Numbered from the stretch's first letter, positions 34,622 through 43,626 are shown. The stretch: DNA of 53,280 bases from Bacteroidota bacterium (GCA_003175695.1 PSRA01000257.1:1-53280); one strand, 5' to 3'. A program made the numbers and translations. Notes: a model not told the origin generated them from the letters alone.

Positions 34622-35554
34622 TCAAATCCAGGAGAAAGGATCTCCGGACGCAATATGCTGAATTTTTAATTCCGGCAATTTTGGTTGTAACCATTCTGCA
34701 AGCCACTGCATGCCCGGTTCTTCGCTGACAGAATGGCCCAGAACGATCAGGGATATCGGGGTGCCTTGCAACCTGGCATCACGGATATATTCGGCAGTTT
34801 CCCATTCCTGCACTTCGCCGACGATGAGTACATCGGGCTTTTCCTTTTCTGCCAAGGCGATATGAACCTGGCCCCCTGCAGCGCCCGGAACCAGGACGAT
34901 TTTTTCGCATCGTTGTGCAGGGTCCCCAATAAATCGAAGATGGTTAATTGATAAAGAAGTCCGGAGATGATCAATGAGTTCAGAAAGGGAAGTAGGGGGT
35001 AATTGAAGTGTATGGCTACCCGCTTTGAAATAGGGAAGCCAGTTGGCTGCCTTAACGAAACCATACATAATTCCATCTGGGTGAAAGCTGTGCCAATAAT
35101 CGTGGAATCGCCAGACAGCCATATCGTGTTCACTCAATAAATCCTGTTTTCTTTTGACTACCGAATTATTTTGAACCCAGTTTATATCATCTGTATGGTT
35201 GTAGAAGGTAGGCTCATGCGCTATAATAAAATTTGCCTGCGACCTGGCAGCTTCCTGTATTACGTGCGTGGTTGCAAACATCGTCGTTACAATTCCCGTA
35301 ACATTTTGGTTGGCTGAACCACTCTTAACAGTATCTACTGACTTGGGATAAGGAGTTCCGGGGATTTCTTTCAGGATCAAATCGATAATATCCTGAACGG
35401 TATAAGATTTATTTGAAAATTTTTCTTTGGCTGAGGAGAAACCTGGTTTGGATATTAAGGTTGCTGCTGAGGTTAATTGTAAAGCCGTCTGGATGAATTC
35501 TCTTCTTTTGAATGGACCGAGAGATTGATGATTGGTCCAAAAACTATCATGCAT
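34622..35554 (-). CDS. Exported Nif3-like dinuclear-metal protein
   Basis: A 310-residue Nif3/YbgI-family protein with an unusual twin-arginine signal: FKRREFIQTA at about 16-25 followed by a short hydrophobic stretch and a likely cleavage site near residue 41. Nif3 metal-site elements are recognisable as HEP (113-115, normally HHP), HDYWH (151-155) and GHSVSE (273-278). Family members are ordinarily cytoplasmic and of unknown or disputed activity. Tat export fits a protein that folds with metal before transport. It lies 6 bp downstream of the membrane protein gene at 35561 and is probably co-transcribed with it. Confidence 0.88.
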   Translation of the reverse strand: MHDSFWTNHQSLGPFKRREFIQTALQLTSAATLISKPGFSSAKEKFSNKSYTVQDIIDLILKEIPGTPYPKSVDTVKSGSANQNVTGIVTTMFATTHVIQEAARSQANFIIAHEPTFYNHTDDINWVQNNSVVKRKQDLLSEHDMAVWRFHDYWHSFHPDGIMYGFVKAANWLPYFKAGSHTLQLPPTSLSELIDHLRTSLSINHLRFIGDPAQRCEKIVLVPGAAGGQVHIALAEKEKPDVLIVGEVQEWETAEYIRDARLQGTPISLIVLGHSVSEEPGMQWLAEWLQPKLPELKIQHIASGDPFSWI

Positions 35555-35560
35555 AAAGGA

Positions 35561-36217
35561 TTATTTTAATTGAGCGATGGCAAGATCATATTCTTTGAGC
35601 AATCCGGGAGCCCTGTCGACTGCCCAGCCTTTGTATGTGTCACGCATGAGTATAAGTGTTATCCTGATATTTTCCGAATTCCGGGAAGCCCTGTCGAAAA
35701 GCACTTTTGCCAATTCGTCCTCTGATCTCATGACTCTTTCCTGTTCCTGGTAAATATGTGTGAGCAGTGACAAGTCCGGCAATCCAATCCTGGATTCTAT
35801 ATTTTTTTGTTTTGCTATTTGCCAGGCGATATCCGTGAGGTAACGATGCAAAAGTCCGTCGGGGGCAATTAATTTAAGATTGAATTCGCCATGGGTAACT
35901 ATCAGTTGCTGGAAAGCCAGGTTGTTTAGGGCCGAATCAATGTTAGACAAAACTTTTTGCTGGTAGGCGAGTTGATCAGTTTCTTTAGCCCTGTTCTCAC
36001 TCAATTCATTCCTGATGTCCCGTATAATTTGGCTGGTTTCCTTCGATTCATGCCATTGATTTATTAATTCTGTCAGAATAAGTGCAAGTAAGACACTGAA
36101 TATGATCAACAATGATTCTCCAAGGTATTCCTTCCATCCTCTCACTATGGTTACTTCCTGATGAACACGTTTTGGTGGCGCTCCGTGCCCGGCTTCTTCA
36201 ATTAATGGTTCTGCCAT
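35561..36217 (-). CDS. Single-pass membrane protein, DUF6090-like
   Basis: A 218-residue protein with one transmembrane helix (about 32-52, GESLLIIFSVLLALILTELI) preceded by a charged N-terminal tail and followed by a long helical, charged C-terminal part. The layout resembles the DUF6090 group of Bacteroidota, though I am not certain of membership. Function unknown. It is the first gene of a pair with the exported Nif3-like protein. Confidence 0.7.
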   Translation of the reverse strand: MAEPLIEEAGHGAPPKRVHQEVTIVRGWKEYLGESLLIIFSVLLALILTELINQWHESKETSQIIRDIRNELSENRAKETDQLAYQQKVLSNIDSALNNLAFQQLIVTHGEFNLKLIAPDGLLHRYLTDIAWQIAKQKNIESRIGLPDLSLLTHIYQEQERVMRSEDELAKVLFDRASRNSENIRITLILMRDTYKGWAVDRAPGLLKEYDLAIAQLK

Positions 36218-36314
36218 AAAATCCTGCTTTCATTTTGGATCGATGGTGGTATATCCATATTGCAGAAAAGAAGAAAATTTGAGTGAAAATTTTTTACACT
36301 AGATGTAGGCTTCC

Positions 36315-36830
36315 TCACTGATCATCGAATTTATTTTCCCATCCTTCTTTTTTCAACTTATCTATCTTCTTGATTACATCAGATTCCAGGTTCTTTTTAT
36401 AAGCTTCCACCTCAGCTCCAATTATTTCATCGAAAGCGCCCATGATCGTTGCGGCAAGTATTCCCGCATTTTTTGCGGCATTCAAAGCAACAGTTGCTAC
36501 CGGAATTCCATTGGGCATTTGCAGGATAGAAAGAACGGAATCCCAGCCATCAATAGAATTGGAGGATTTGATAGGAACTCCAATCACGGGAAGGGAAGTA
36601 ACAGACGCGACCATGCCAGGTAAATGTGCAGCACCGCCGGCTCCGGCAATGATTACTTTAAGTCCGCGATCTCTTGCCTTGGAAGCATATTCGATCATTC
36701 GCATGGGAGTTCGATGGGCAGACACTACTGTCAGTTCAAATTCAATCCCGAATTCTTTTAGGATGTCTGCAGCAGCTTGCATAACGGGCAGGTCGCTGTC
36801 GCTACCCATGATAATGCCAACCTGGATCAT
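36315..36830 (-). CDS. purE: N5-carboxyaminoimidazole ribonucleotide mutase
   Basis: Class I PurE, which moves the carboxyl group of N5-CAIR to give CAIR in purine synthesis. The 171-residue length is normal. Substrate-binding motifs are [27 protein letters not shown] and GVPIKSS. It lies downstream of purK on the same strand, with 164 bp between them that hold a long inverted repeat. Confidence 0.97.
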   Translation of the reverse strand: MIQVGIIMGSDSDLPVMQAAADILKEFGIEFELTVVSAHRTPMRMIEYASKARDRGLKVIIAGAGGAAHLPGMVASVTSLPVIGVPIKSSNSIDGWDSVLSILQMPNGIPVATVALNAAKNAGILAATIMGAFDEIIGAEVEAYKKNLESDVIKKIDKLKKEGWENKFDDQ

Positions 36831-36892
36831 GTCAAATTGTGTTAGCTTATTCAGTTAGTTCGGGATAAAGTTCGATAATTCTTTTCTATTTG

Positions 36893-36980
36893 CTTCTAGG
36901 TTTCTATGTGTTCATGTCGTGGAATGACTCGCCGAGGCTGCAACTTTTTCCACCACATAATCACCTTAGAAGAATAGAAG
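36893..36980. repeat. Long imperfect inverted repeat between purK and purE
   Basis: The arm 36893-36924 (starting CTTCTAGG, ending GTGGAA) pairs with 36948-36980 at about 25 of 33 positions. A 23-nt middle contains CTCGCCGAG. The TTCTATGTG string resembles dispersed repeats I associate with related genomes, but no second copy is in this window. Confidence 0.6.
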
Positions 36981-36994
36981 TACCCAGAAGGCGG

Positions 36995-38125
36995 CTATGA
37001 TTTTGAACCAACAATGCTTATCGCGTTTTTTATCCTGTGTGCCTTATGAATCAAATCGCTCTTGTCTGTGCTTAGAATGGTAGCATGCCCCATTTTTCTG
37101 CCACCTCTTGTTTCTTTTTTACCGTATAAATGAACAAATACATTGTCCATCTGCAAAATTTCAGTCAATCCATCATATTGTGCAGGTCCAGAAGAACCTG
37201 CTGCGCCCAACAAATTCACAATAGCAGCTGGTAAGATATGATCTGTATTTCCCAGCGGGTAACCCAACATGATGCGCCAAAGCATATCAAATTGTGAACT
37301 AAAATTAGCTTCAATCGTATGATGCCCGCTGTTATGAACCCGGGGAGCTGTTTCGTTTACGTACACTTCATTTTGCTTGTCGACAAACAGTTCAACAGCA
37401 AATATTCCAGGAGACCCTAGGCTCCGGGCCACTTTCAATGCGATCGCTTCCGCCTTCCATAATATCCGTTCCGGAAGGTCAGCAGGACTTATCTGGTAAT
37501 CCAACAAATTCAAATTGGAGTCAAAAACCATTTCTACAGGAGGATAGATGGCTGCTTCAAACTTGTCATTGATAGCAATTATCTGCGCAATCTCTTTTGA
37601 TATAACAACCAATTTCTCTAATACGGCAGGTGCATCAAATCCTTTCTCCAGGTCCGATTTCCCCCGGATGATCTTTACGCCACGGCCATCATATCCACCA
37701 AGCGCAATTTTGTGTACAGCCGGAATAAATTCTTCACTAGATTTGAGTTCTTCCAGGTCTTTGGTAACTACGAAAGCAGGAGATGGAATTTCATTCTTGG
37801 CGTAGAATTCTTTTTGTTTGATTTTGTTCTTAATAGTTCGGAGAGTGGAAGGTTTCGGGTAAATTTTTACCCCTTCATTCTCCAATTTTTCCAGGGCATC
37901 TTCATTGACAGATTCAATTTCAATGGTGATGGCATCTAACCCTTTGCCAAAATTGTAAACATCCTGAAAATCTCTGAAATCTCCCTTGACAAAATGATGG
38001 CATAAGTGAGCAGCAGGACAATCTTCCTCCTTCTCCATGACAAAAGTTTCTACCGGGTAATTGACAGCAGCCTGCAATAACATTCTTCCCAATTGTCCGC
38101 CACCCAAAATTCCAATTTTACGCAT
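36995..38125 (-). CDS. purK: N5-carboxyaminoimidazole ribonucleotide synthase
   Basis: An ATP-grasp enzyme that carboxylates aminoimidazole ribonucleotide with bicarbonate, feeding PurE. Of 376 residues, the N-terminus IGILGGGQLGRML is the family hallmark. The ATP-grasp centre (HKIALGGYDGRGVKII) and the substrate segment NETAPRVHNSGHHTIEA follow. Same strand as purE and divergent from hppD across a region with a perfect palindrome. Confidence 0.97.
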   Translation of the reverse strand: MRKIGILGGGQLGRMLLQAAVNYPVETFVMEKEEDCPAAHLCHHFVKGDFRDFQDVYNFGKGLDAITIEIESVNEDALEKLENEGVKIYPKPSTLRTIKNKIKQKEFYAKNEIPSPAFVVTKDLEELKSSEEFIPAVHKIALGGYDGRGVKIIRGKSDLEKGFDAPAVLEKLVVISKEIAQIIAINDKFEAAIYPPVEMVFDSNLNLLDYQISPADLPERILWKAEAIALKVARSLGSPGIFAVELFVDKQNEVYVNETAPRVHNSGHHTIEANFSSQFDMLWRIMLGYPLGNTDHILPAAIVNLLGAAGSSGPAQYDGLTEILQMDNVFVHLYGKKETRGGRKMGHATILSTDKSDLIHKAHRIKNAISIVGSKS

Positions 38126-38203
38126 TCATACCGATTATGGCGTGAAGATAGGGAAATTCAAAGTCCGTCAGTGATTCCACGGTTGAGCCGGTTAACGAAT
38201 ATT

Positions 38204-38217
38204 TAACCCCGGGGTTA
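38204..38217. promoter_or_regulatory. Perfect palindrome between purK and hppD
   Basis: TAACCCCGGGGTTA is a perfect 14-bp palindrome, 79 bp before the purK ATG and 47 bp upstream of the TACCTTTG box facing hppD. Its size and position suit a dimeric regulator. No family can be named. The rest of the 324-bp gap 38126-38449 holds the box and leader frame listed next. Confidence 0.5.
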
Positions 38218-38263
38218 CAAACATTCAATATTTACCGCTACATCCATCAACAAAAAATATTTC

Positions 38264-38271
38264 TACCTTTG
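38264..38271 (+). promoter_or_regulatory. Promoter box upstream of hppD
   Basis: TACCTTTG matches TAnnTTTG. The matching -33 element is not obvious. Transcription would start near 38278, about 170 bp before hppD. Confidence 0.45.
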
Positions 38272-38278
38272 TTTCAGC

Positions 38279-38395
38279 ATGTGCCCGGATTATCCTCATA
38301 AAATTTTTGACGACAAGCGCTTCAACTATTGCCTTCTGATGGAAGCACTTGCATTGGACGCGGGTAGCCAGCTTTTTAATCCGGAACGGATCTAG
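38279..38395 (+). CDS. Possible 38-residue leader ORF upstream of hppD
   Basis: An ATG lies 7 bp after the promoter box and opens a 38-codon frame, MCPDYPHKIFDDKRFN...LFNPERI, ending with TAG. Composition looks protein-like, but I recognise no family. There is no ribosome-binding site, as is usual here. It could be a regulatory leader peptide or chance. Confidence 0.3.
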   Translation: MCPDYPHKIFDDKRFNYCLLMEALALDAGSQLFNPERI

Positions 38396-38449
38396 AAATT
38401 GCCGTAAATGATGGCACAATTCAATCACCCGTCTTAACAAACCAATCTT

Positions 38450-39580
38450 ATGACTACATTAATGACCGCCAGCGCAAGGCAGGCAAAGCCAGCTGATTTC
38501 CTTCCTTTATTCGGAACTGACTTTATCGAATTTTATGTAGGCAATGCCAAACAGGCTGCACATTATTATAAGTCTGCATTTGGATTCCAGTCCCTGGCTT
38601 ACTCAGGACCTGAAACAGGCGTAAAAAATAAAGTCAGCTACGCTTTGCGGCAAAATAAAATGACTTTCGTGTTCACCACAGCTTTGCGGACGGGCAATGC
38701 GATTGCAGACCATGTCTACCTTCATGGGGATGGGATCAAGATCATAGCACTGATGGTAGAAGATGCTGAAACCGCGTGGAAGGAAACGACAAAACGAGGA
38801 GGCAAACCTTATATGGAACCTACTGTTTTGAAAGACGAGTTTGGCGAATTGCATCTGAGTGGCATCTACACCTTCGGGGAGACAGTTCATCTTTTCGTTG
38901 ATCGTACTAAATATAATGGTCCATTTATGCCTGGTTACCGGGCTTGGGAGACGACTTATAATCCCTCCGCAACCGGCCTTCAATTCGTGGACCATTGTGT
39001 TGGAAATGTTGGATGGAATCAAATGGAGCCATGGGTGCGGTTTTATGAAGAGGTGATGGGTTTCAAGAATATTCTTTCTTTCGATGATGAAGACATATCT
39101 ACTGAGTATTCCGCATTAATGAGCAAAGTGATGAGTAACGGAAATGGTTATGTCAAATTTCCTATTAATGAACCGGCGGAGGGCAAGAAAAAATCGCAGG
39201 TGGAAGAATACCTGGAATTTTTCAATGGAGAGGGAGTACAACATGTAGCCATGGCAACCAACAATATTTTGGAAACAGTTACCGACTTGAAAAATCGAGG
39301 CGTAGAATTTTTGCGTGTACCTTCATCTTATTATACCGAACTTCGCAAGAGGGTTGGGACCATAGATGAAGATGTTACCTCTTTGGGCGAACTTGGTATT
39401 TTGGTGGACCGTGATGAAGAAGGGTACCTTCTTCAAATATTTACCAAACCCGTGGAAGATCGTCCCACTTTATTCTTTGAAATTATCCAGCGAAAGGGCG
39501 CAAAAAGTTTTGGAAAAGGTAATTTTAAAGCTTTGTTTGAAGCTATAGAAAGGGAACAGGAAGCCAGGGGCAATTTGTGA
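38450..39580 (+). CDS. hppD: 4-hydroxyphenylpyruvate dioxygenase
   Basis: The iron- and oxygen-dependent enzyme that converts 4-hydroxyphenylpyruvate to homogentisate in tyrosine degradation. The 376-residue protein has two vicinal-oxygen-chelate halves. The iron ligands of the C-terminal half are His182 (VDHCVGNV), His265 (VQHVAM) and Glu344 (FFEIIQRKG), followed by the conserved FGKGNFKALFEAIE tail. No other tyrosine-degradation gene is adjacent. A weak hairpin (39586-39604) follows the stop. Confidence 0.97.
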   Translation: MTTLMTASARQAKPADFLPLFGTDFIEFYVGNAKQAAHYYKSAFGFQSLAYSGPETGVKNKVSYALRQNKMTFVFTTALRTGNAIADHVYLHGDGIKIIALMVEDAETAWKETTKRGGKPYMEPTVLKDEFGELHLSGIYTFGETVHLFVDRTKYNGPFMPGYRAWETTYNPSATGLQFVDHCVGNVGWNQMEPWVRFYEEVMGFKNILSFDDEDISTEYSALMSKVMSNGNGYVKFPINEPAEGKKKSQVEEYLEFFNGEGVQHVAMATNNILETVTDLKNRGVEFLRVPSSYYTELRKRVGTIDEDVTSLGELGILVDRDEEGYLLQIFTKPVEDRPTLFFEIIQRKGAKSFGKGNFKALFEAIEREQEARGNL

Positions 39581-39737
39581 CAATTCAATAAAAATTCTTT
39601 ATTGAGCGTCAATTGTATGCGTATCGAAAAAGAAGTCAATTCACACCTGTTTATATAATAATCTAGCCGTTTTTTTGTTTTTATTATAACTTTATCAATG
39701 GTTTATAGCAATAAACACATGAATCTATTCCCTTTGC

Positions 39738-40937
39738 ATGACTAACAAGAAAAATCTCAGGCGGTACATCCTCATAAATATTATTTTGGCTATTCCAGCC
39801 ATCAGCCTGGTGGCACAAATGTCATCTTATTCGGTAAATTTCCTGGATTATCAGCGATCAATTCCTAAAGTCAGCGATCTGATGAGAAGGAAAGAGGACA
39901 CGCTAAGGAAACAATTCCAGGCCAAGGGATTGGTTTGGCCTGCTAAATACATTTATATCCGGTCATTTAAATATGACAGCGAGTTGGAGCTATGGGTAAA
40001 AAACAAACCTGCTGACAAATATAAACTTTTCAAAACGTACAAAATTTGTGCGCTGGCAGGGTCTTTAGGGCCAAAGCGCATGGCAGGCGACTACCAGGTA
40101 CCGGAGGGATTCTATTATATAAATGAATTCAACCCCAGAAGTATTTATCATTTATCGTTAGGTCTGAATTATCCGAATGAATCAGACAAAATGCTCTGCG
40201 ACCTTTCGTCCCCTGGAGGTGATATTTATATACATGGCAGTTGCGTTACTACCGGTTGCATTCCAATCACCGACGACCAGATAGAGGAATTATATATCCT
40301 TGCCGCCCACGCTAAGGATCTGGGGCAGGATTTTATTCCGGTTCATATTTTTCCTGTCAATTTTAAAAGCCCCCGCAGTGTCACCTACCTGAATAAGTAT
40401 TTGCAGACTTTTACGGAGTATGGGAATTTTGAAAAAAGCCTGAAAAATGCCTTTTACTACTTTGAAAAAAATCACCAGGTGCCCGTTGTACTGGTGAATG
40501 GCAAGGGTGAATATGTGATGGAAGAAGTAGCTGCCAATCCGGCTGACGAACCAAGCAGGGTTACTGAATCGAAACCTGCGAAAAAAGAGCCGCATGCTCC
40601 GCAGCCAATCAAGGAAGAAGATCTTGCAAAAGTAGTAGACAACCAACCAGTGTATGCTGGGGGCAATGAAGCTTTCAAGAATTTTATTGATAAGTTGAGT
40701 AAGGACATGGTGAATGAATTGTCACCAGGACAAAAAAAGACTTTCGTGATGGTTGAGTACATCATCGATAAAACAGGTAAACCAGTTTATGCTCTCGTAG
40801 TTAGCGGAGGCAACGACAAGATGAATGCACTAATTGAAGATGCATTCATGAAAATGCCGGACTGGTCACCAGCTAATAAGTCTGGCGTGAGTGTTCCCAT
40901 TAAATTAAAGCAGACAGTGATGGTCGAGTCTGAATAG
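39738..40937 (+). CDS. YafK-type L,D-transpeptidase fused to a TonB-like C-terminal domain
   Basis: A 399-residue exported protein. After a signal peptide (about 1-26) comes a YkuD-fold catalytic domain (about 65-215) with His166 and Cys174 in IHGSCVTTGCIP, the YafK form of the motif. A Pro/Lys/Glu-rich linker (about 263-300) leads to a C-terminal domain (310-397) that looks like TonB_C: EYIIDKTGKPVYALVVSGG then FMKMPDWSPANKSGVSV. The catalytic part would cleave or form bonds at meso-diaminopimelate in peptidoglycan. The TonB-like tail has no transmembrane helix of its own, so energy transduction is doubtful and a binding role is more likely. Confidence 0.85.
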   Translation: MTNKKNLRRYILINIILAIPAISLVAQMSSYSVNFLDYQRSIPKVSDLMRRKEDTLRKQFQAKGLVWPAKYIYIRSFKYDSELELWVKNKPADKYKLFKTYKICALAGSLGPKRMAGDYQVPEGFYYINEFNPRSIYHLSLGLNYPNESDKMLCDLSSPGGDIYIHGSCVTTGCIPITDDQIEELYILAAHAKDLGQDFIPVHIFPVNFKSPRSVTYLNKYLQTFTEYGNFEKSLKNAFYYFEKNHQVPVVLVNGKGEYVMEEVAANPADEPSRVTESKPAKKEPHAPQPIKEEDLAKVVDNQPVYAGGNEAFKNFIDKLSKDMVNELSPGQKKTFVMVEYIIDKTGKPVYALVVSGGNDKMNALIEDAFMKMPDWSPANKSGVSVPIKLKQTVMVESE

Positions 40938-40966
40938 TGTTCGTTTTCACCTTTCTTTCAATGAGT

Positions 40967-42229
40967 TTATTTCATCAACACCTGCACAGTTTCCGGTGAT
41001 TGTTGCTTAAGTACAATATTCTTGTCCTTTGTTAAGCTCTTGAGTGTGGCTTCATCATAATGCCTGATCGTCAATAAGGTGAGGCCCTTTTCAACCTGCA
41101 CGTCAAATATAGATGTGGCGTCATGGGCCAGCTTGTCAATTTTGTCAGGTTTATCATCCATACATACATGCAGGGTTACAGCACCACTTTGCATCAGATT
41201 GGGCTTGACTTTGATCTCCGAAAACAGGTGATACAATTCTCCAGTTGGTTTTTCTCCAACAAACGAAAAATCTTTGGAGTGAAGATGAATGAGCGCCTGG
41301 TTTTGTTTGATTACGATAATGGGAGGGAGATGATTTACATTTTTTGCATGAATAACAGTTCCGGGCAGCGCGGGGTCCATGAAGCATTTTACATAGAGAG
41401 GAATCCCTTTATTTTCCAGAGGCTTAATGGTCTTTGGATGGATCACCTGCGCGCCGTAAAAAGCCATCTCGATCACTTCATCATAACTTAACTCACTAAT
41501 AAATTTTGCATCAGGAAATTCTTTTGGGTCAGCATTCATGACTCCTTGCACGTCCTTCCAGATCGTTTGGCTCTCTGCATTAAGCAAATTGGCAAAGACG
41601 GCCGCCGAGTAGTCACTTCCTTCTCTCCCGAGTGTTGTACTTTCATTCTCGTCAGTAGATCCAATAAATCCCTGCGTCAACACCATTGGGCTGATCTGGA
41701 AAAGAGGGATAATATCACTCTCAGTTTTTTTGCCTGTCCATTTCCAGTCAATATTCGCATCACGAAAATTGTCATCGGTCCGAAAGATATCACGGACATC
41801 GACCCATTCATTTTTTAATCCATTTTCATTCAGGTAGGCACTGACGATAGCAGTTGAAAGCAATTCGCCAACGCAAACGATCTGATCATAGTAATAATCA
41901 AAATCGCGCTTAGGTTGATCTTGTAGTAACCATTCGACTTCTGTAAAAAAATCTCTTAACCTTTCTTCTGTGGCAGAAAGACAGGATTTTAACAATGCCC
42001 TGGCTGTGTCAAGATGGCTCTTTTTAACTATTTCAAAAAGTTGAATGGATTCTTCTTTGTTTTTCCTGAAGAATGCTTCCGCTACCTTCTCCAATGCATT
42101 GGTGTTTTTTCCCATGGCGGATATAACAACGAGGATATGTTGACCGTTATATGTCTGGAGAATGGGTAAGAGGTTCCTGATTCTTTCAACGCTGTTGACA
42201 CTGGCACCTCCAAATTTGAATACTTTCAT
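40967..42229 (-). CDS. Aspartate kinase
   Basis: Phosphorylates aspartate in the first step of lysine, threonine and methionine synthesis. The 420-residue monofunctional form has the amino-acid-kinase core with KFGGASVNS, SAMGKNTNALE and TLGREGSDYSA, and a C-terminal ACT-type regulatory region (about 300-415), so feedback control is expected. Convergent with the L,D-transpeptidase gene (29-bp gap) and divergent from the CAP gene. An 8-bp palindrome TACGCGTA touches its start. Confidence 0.95.
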   Translation of the reverse strand: MKVFKFGGASVNSVERIRNLLPILQTYNGQHILVVISAMGKNTNALEKVAEAFFRKNKEESIQLFEIVKKSHLDTARALLKSCLSATEERLRDFFTEVEWLLQDQPKRDFDYYYDQIVCVGELLSTAIVSAYLNENGLKNEWVDVRDIFRTDDNFRDANIDWKWTGKKTESDIIPLFQISPMVLTQGFIGSTDENESTTLGREGSDYSAAVFANLLNAESQTIWKDVQGVMNADPKEFPDAKFISELSYDEVIEMAFYGAQVIHPKTIKPLENKGIPLYVKCFMDPALPGTVIHAKNVNHLPPIIVIKQNQALIHLHSKDFSFVGEKPTGELYHLFSEIKVKPNLMQSGAVTLHVCMDDKPDKIDKLAHDATSIFDVQVEKGLTLLTIRHYDEATLKSLTKDKNIVLKQQSPETVQVLMK

Positions 42230-42317
42230 GTACGCGTAATTTTTTTGCCCAAAAATGGGTCACAAAAATGGTCGACAATCTAAAACGAAATTTTCATATT
42301 AAACAAAGAAATCAATT

Positions 42318-42776
42318 ATGGGTTTGAAATTATGCTTATTAATTGTAGGATTAATGGTGGCGGTTCAGTTACCTGCGAACAAAATATACAGTCCAACAAA
42401 AAATAGGATTGAAGAAGACATATTGTATTACGTAAACCTTCATAGAAAATCAAAGGGCCTTCGGCCACTGAGATTGAATTCAGTTGAATCATCTGTGGCG
42501 ACCAGGCACAGTAAAGACATGGCAACCGGGAAGGTACCCTTCGGACACCAGGGATTTGATGATCGGGCAAAGACGTTGAGGAAAAAATTAGGTTCTATTA
42601 CGATGGTTGGGGAGAATGTTGCTTCCGGCCAGATGACAGCAAAAGAAGCTGTAGATGGCTGGCTGCATAGCCCGGGGCATCGGAGAAATATTGAAGGTGA
42701 TTTTAGCATGACAGGAATCGGCTGGGCCAAGGATAGGAGAGGGATGATTTATTATACGCAGATTTTTACTAAATAG
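42318..42776 (+). CDS. Small secreted CAP-domain protein
   Basis: A 152-residue protein, mostly a single SCP/CAP domain (about 33-150) after a short signal peptide. Typical CAP motifs are present: LHRKSKGLRPLRLN, RHSKDMA with a conserved His, GENVASG, and GWLHSPGHRRNI with a second His. Bacterial CAP proteins are extracellular, and their activity is mostly unknown. It precedes the ABC ATPase gene by 60 bp on the same strand. Confidence 0.9.
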   Translation: MGLKLCLLIVGLMVAVQLPANKIYSPTKNRIEEDILYYVNLHRKSKGLRPLRLNSVESSVATRHSKDMATGKVPFGHQGFDDRAKTLRKKLGSITMVGENVASGQMTAKEAVDGWLHSPGHRRNIEGDFSMTGIGWAKDRRGMIYYTQIFTK

Positions 42777-42836
42777 TATCCTGCGCTCTTTCTTTTGCGA
42801 CTTTGTGTGAAACAACTAAACACCGTAAATTGCCGC

Positions 42837-43604
42837 ATGATTAATAATCAGGCAATCATTTCCGTCAAAGACCTCGTGAAAAAATATGGAGAATTTGAAG
42901 CGGTGAAGGGCATCAGTTTTGAAGTATTTGAAGGCGAGATTTTTGGTTTGCTTGGACCGAACGGTGCCGGTAAATCAACCACGCTCGAGATCATCGAAAC
43001 ACTTAGAGAAAAAACCGGCGGGACCGTTATTGTGGATGGAATAAATCTGGATAAAAAGCCGGATGAGATTAAGAAAATTATTGGCGTTCAGCTTCAAACA
43101 TCAGGTTATTACCCCAATCTCAACCTGGTGGAGTTAATTGAATTGTTTGGTGGCCTGTATAATGAGTCGGTCATACCTCTTGAACTGCTTGAAAGAGTGA
43201 ACCTGAAGGATAAAGCAAGGTCAAAATATAAGCAGTTAAGCGGCGGCCAAAAGCAGAGGTTCTCCATTGCGACTACTTTAATAAATCATCCCAAGATTAT
43301 TTTTTTGGATGAACCAACTACCGGCCTCGATCCGCAGGCACGCAGGAATCTTTGGGACCTGGTGAAGGATATACGCTCCAAGGGAACAACTGTTATTATC
43401 ACTACGCATTACATGGACGAAGCAGAAGTATTGTGCGACAGAGTAGCCATCATTGATTCCGGGAAAATAATCGCGATGGATTCTCCCGATAAATTGATTG
43501 ACCGGCTCGTAGCTACCGGTTTCGAGCGGCCGAAAGAAGTCAAAAAAGCCAACCTGGAAGATGTCTTTATTAATTTGACAGGTCATGCTCTCCGTGAAGA
43601 ATAG
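42837..43604 (+). CDS. ABC transporter ATP-binding protein (ABC-2/CcmA type)
   Basis: A 255-residue ATPase subunit. Walker A GPNGAGKST, signature LSGGQKQRF, Walker B IIFLDEPTTGLD and the switch His in IITTHYMDEAEVL are intact. The pattern is that of ABC-2-type exporters (drug, lipid or Na+ efflux). No ABC-2 permease is adjacent, so its membrane partner must be elsewhere. It is 22 bp before the BstA-like gene. The ATG at 42837 was preferred to a TTG at 42795 located in a degenerate repeat. Confidence 0.93.
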   Translation: MINNQAIISVKDLVKKYGEFEAVKGISFEVFEGEIFGLLGPNGAGKSTTLEIIETLREKTGGTVIVDGINLDKKPDEIKKIIGVQLQTSGYYPNLNLVELIELFGGLYNESVIPLELLERVNLKDKARSKYKQLSGGQKQRFSIATTLINHPKIIFLDEPTTGLDPQARRNLWDLVKDIRSKGTTVIITTHYMDEAEVLCDRVAIIDSGKIIAMDSPDKLIDRLVATGFERPKEVKKANLEDVFINLTGHALREE

Positions 43605-43626
43605 TTCTAATCTAATCAAATAAAGT

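Noticed and set aside
38225-38440. A 71-codon minus-strand frame upstream of purK
   Set aside because: It begins with TTG, resembles no family, and spans the hppD promoter region; likely chance.
39586-39604. CAATAAA/TTTATTG hairpin after hppD
   Set aside because: A/T-rich stem without a following T-run; may be a weak transcript end but is not supported enough.
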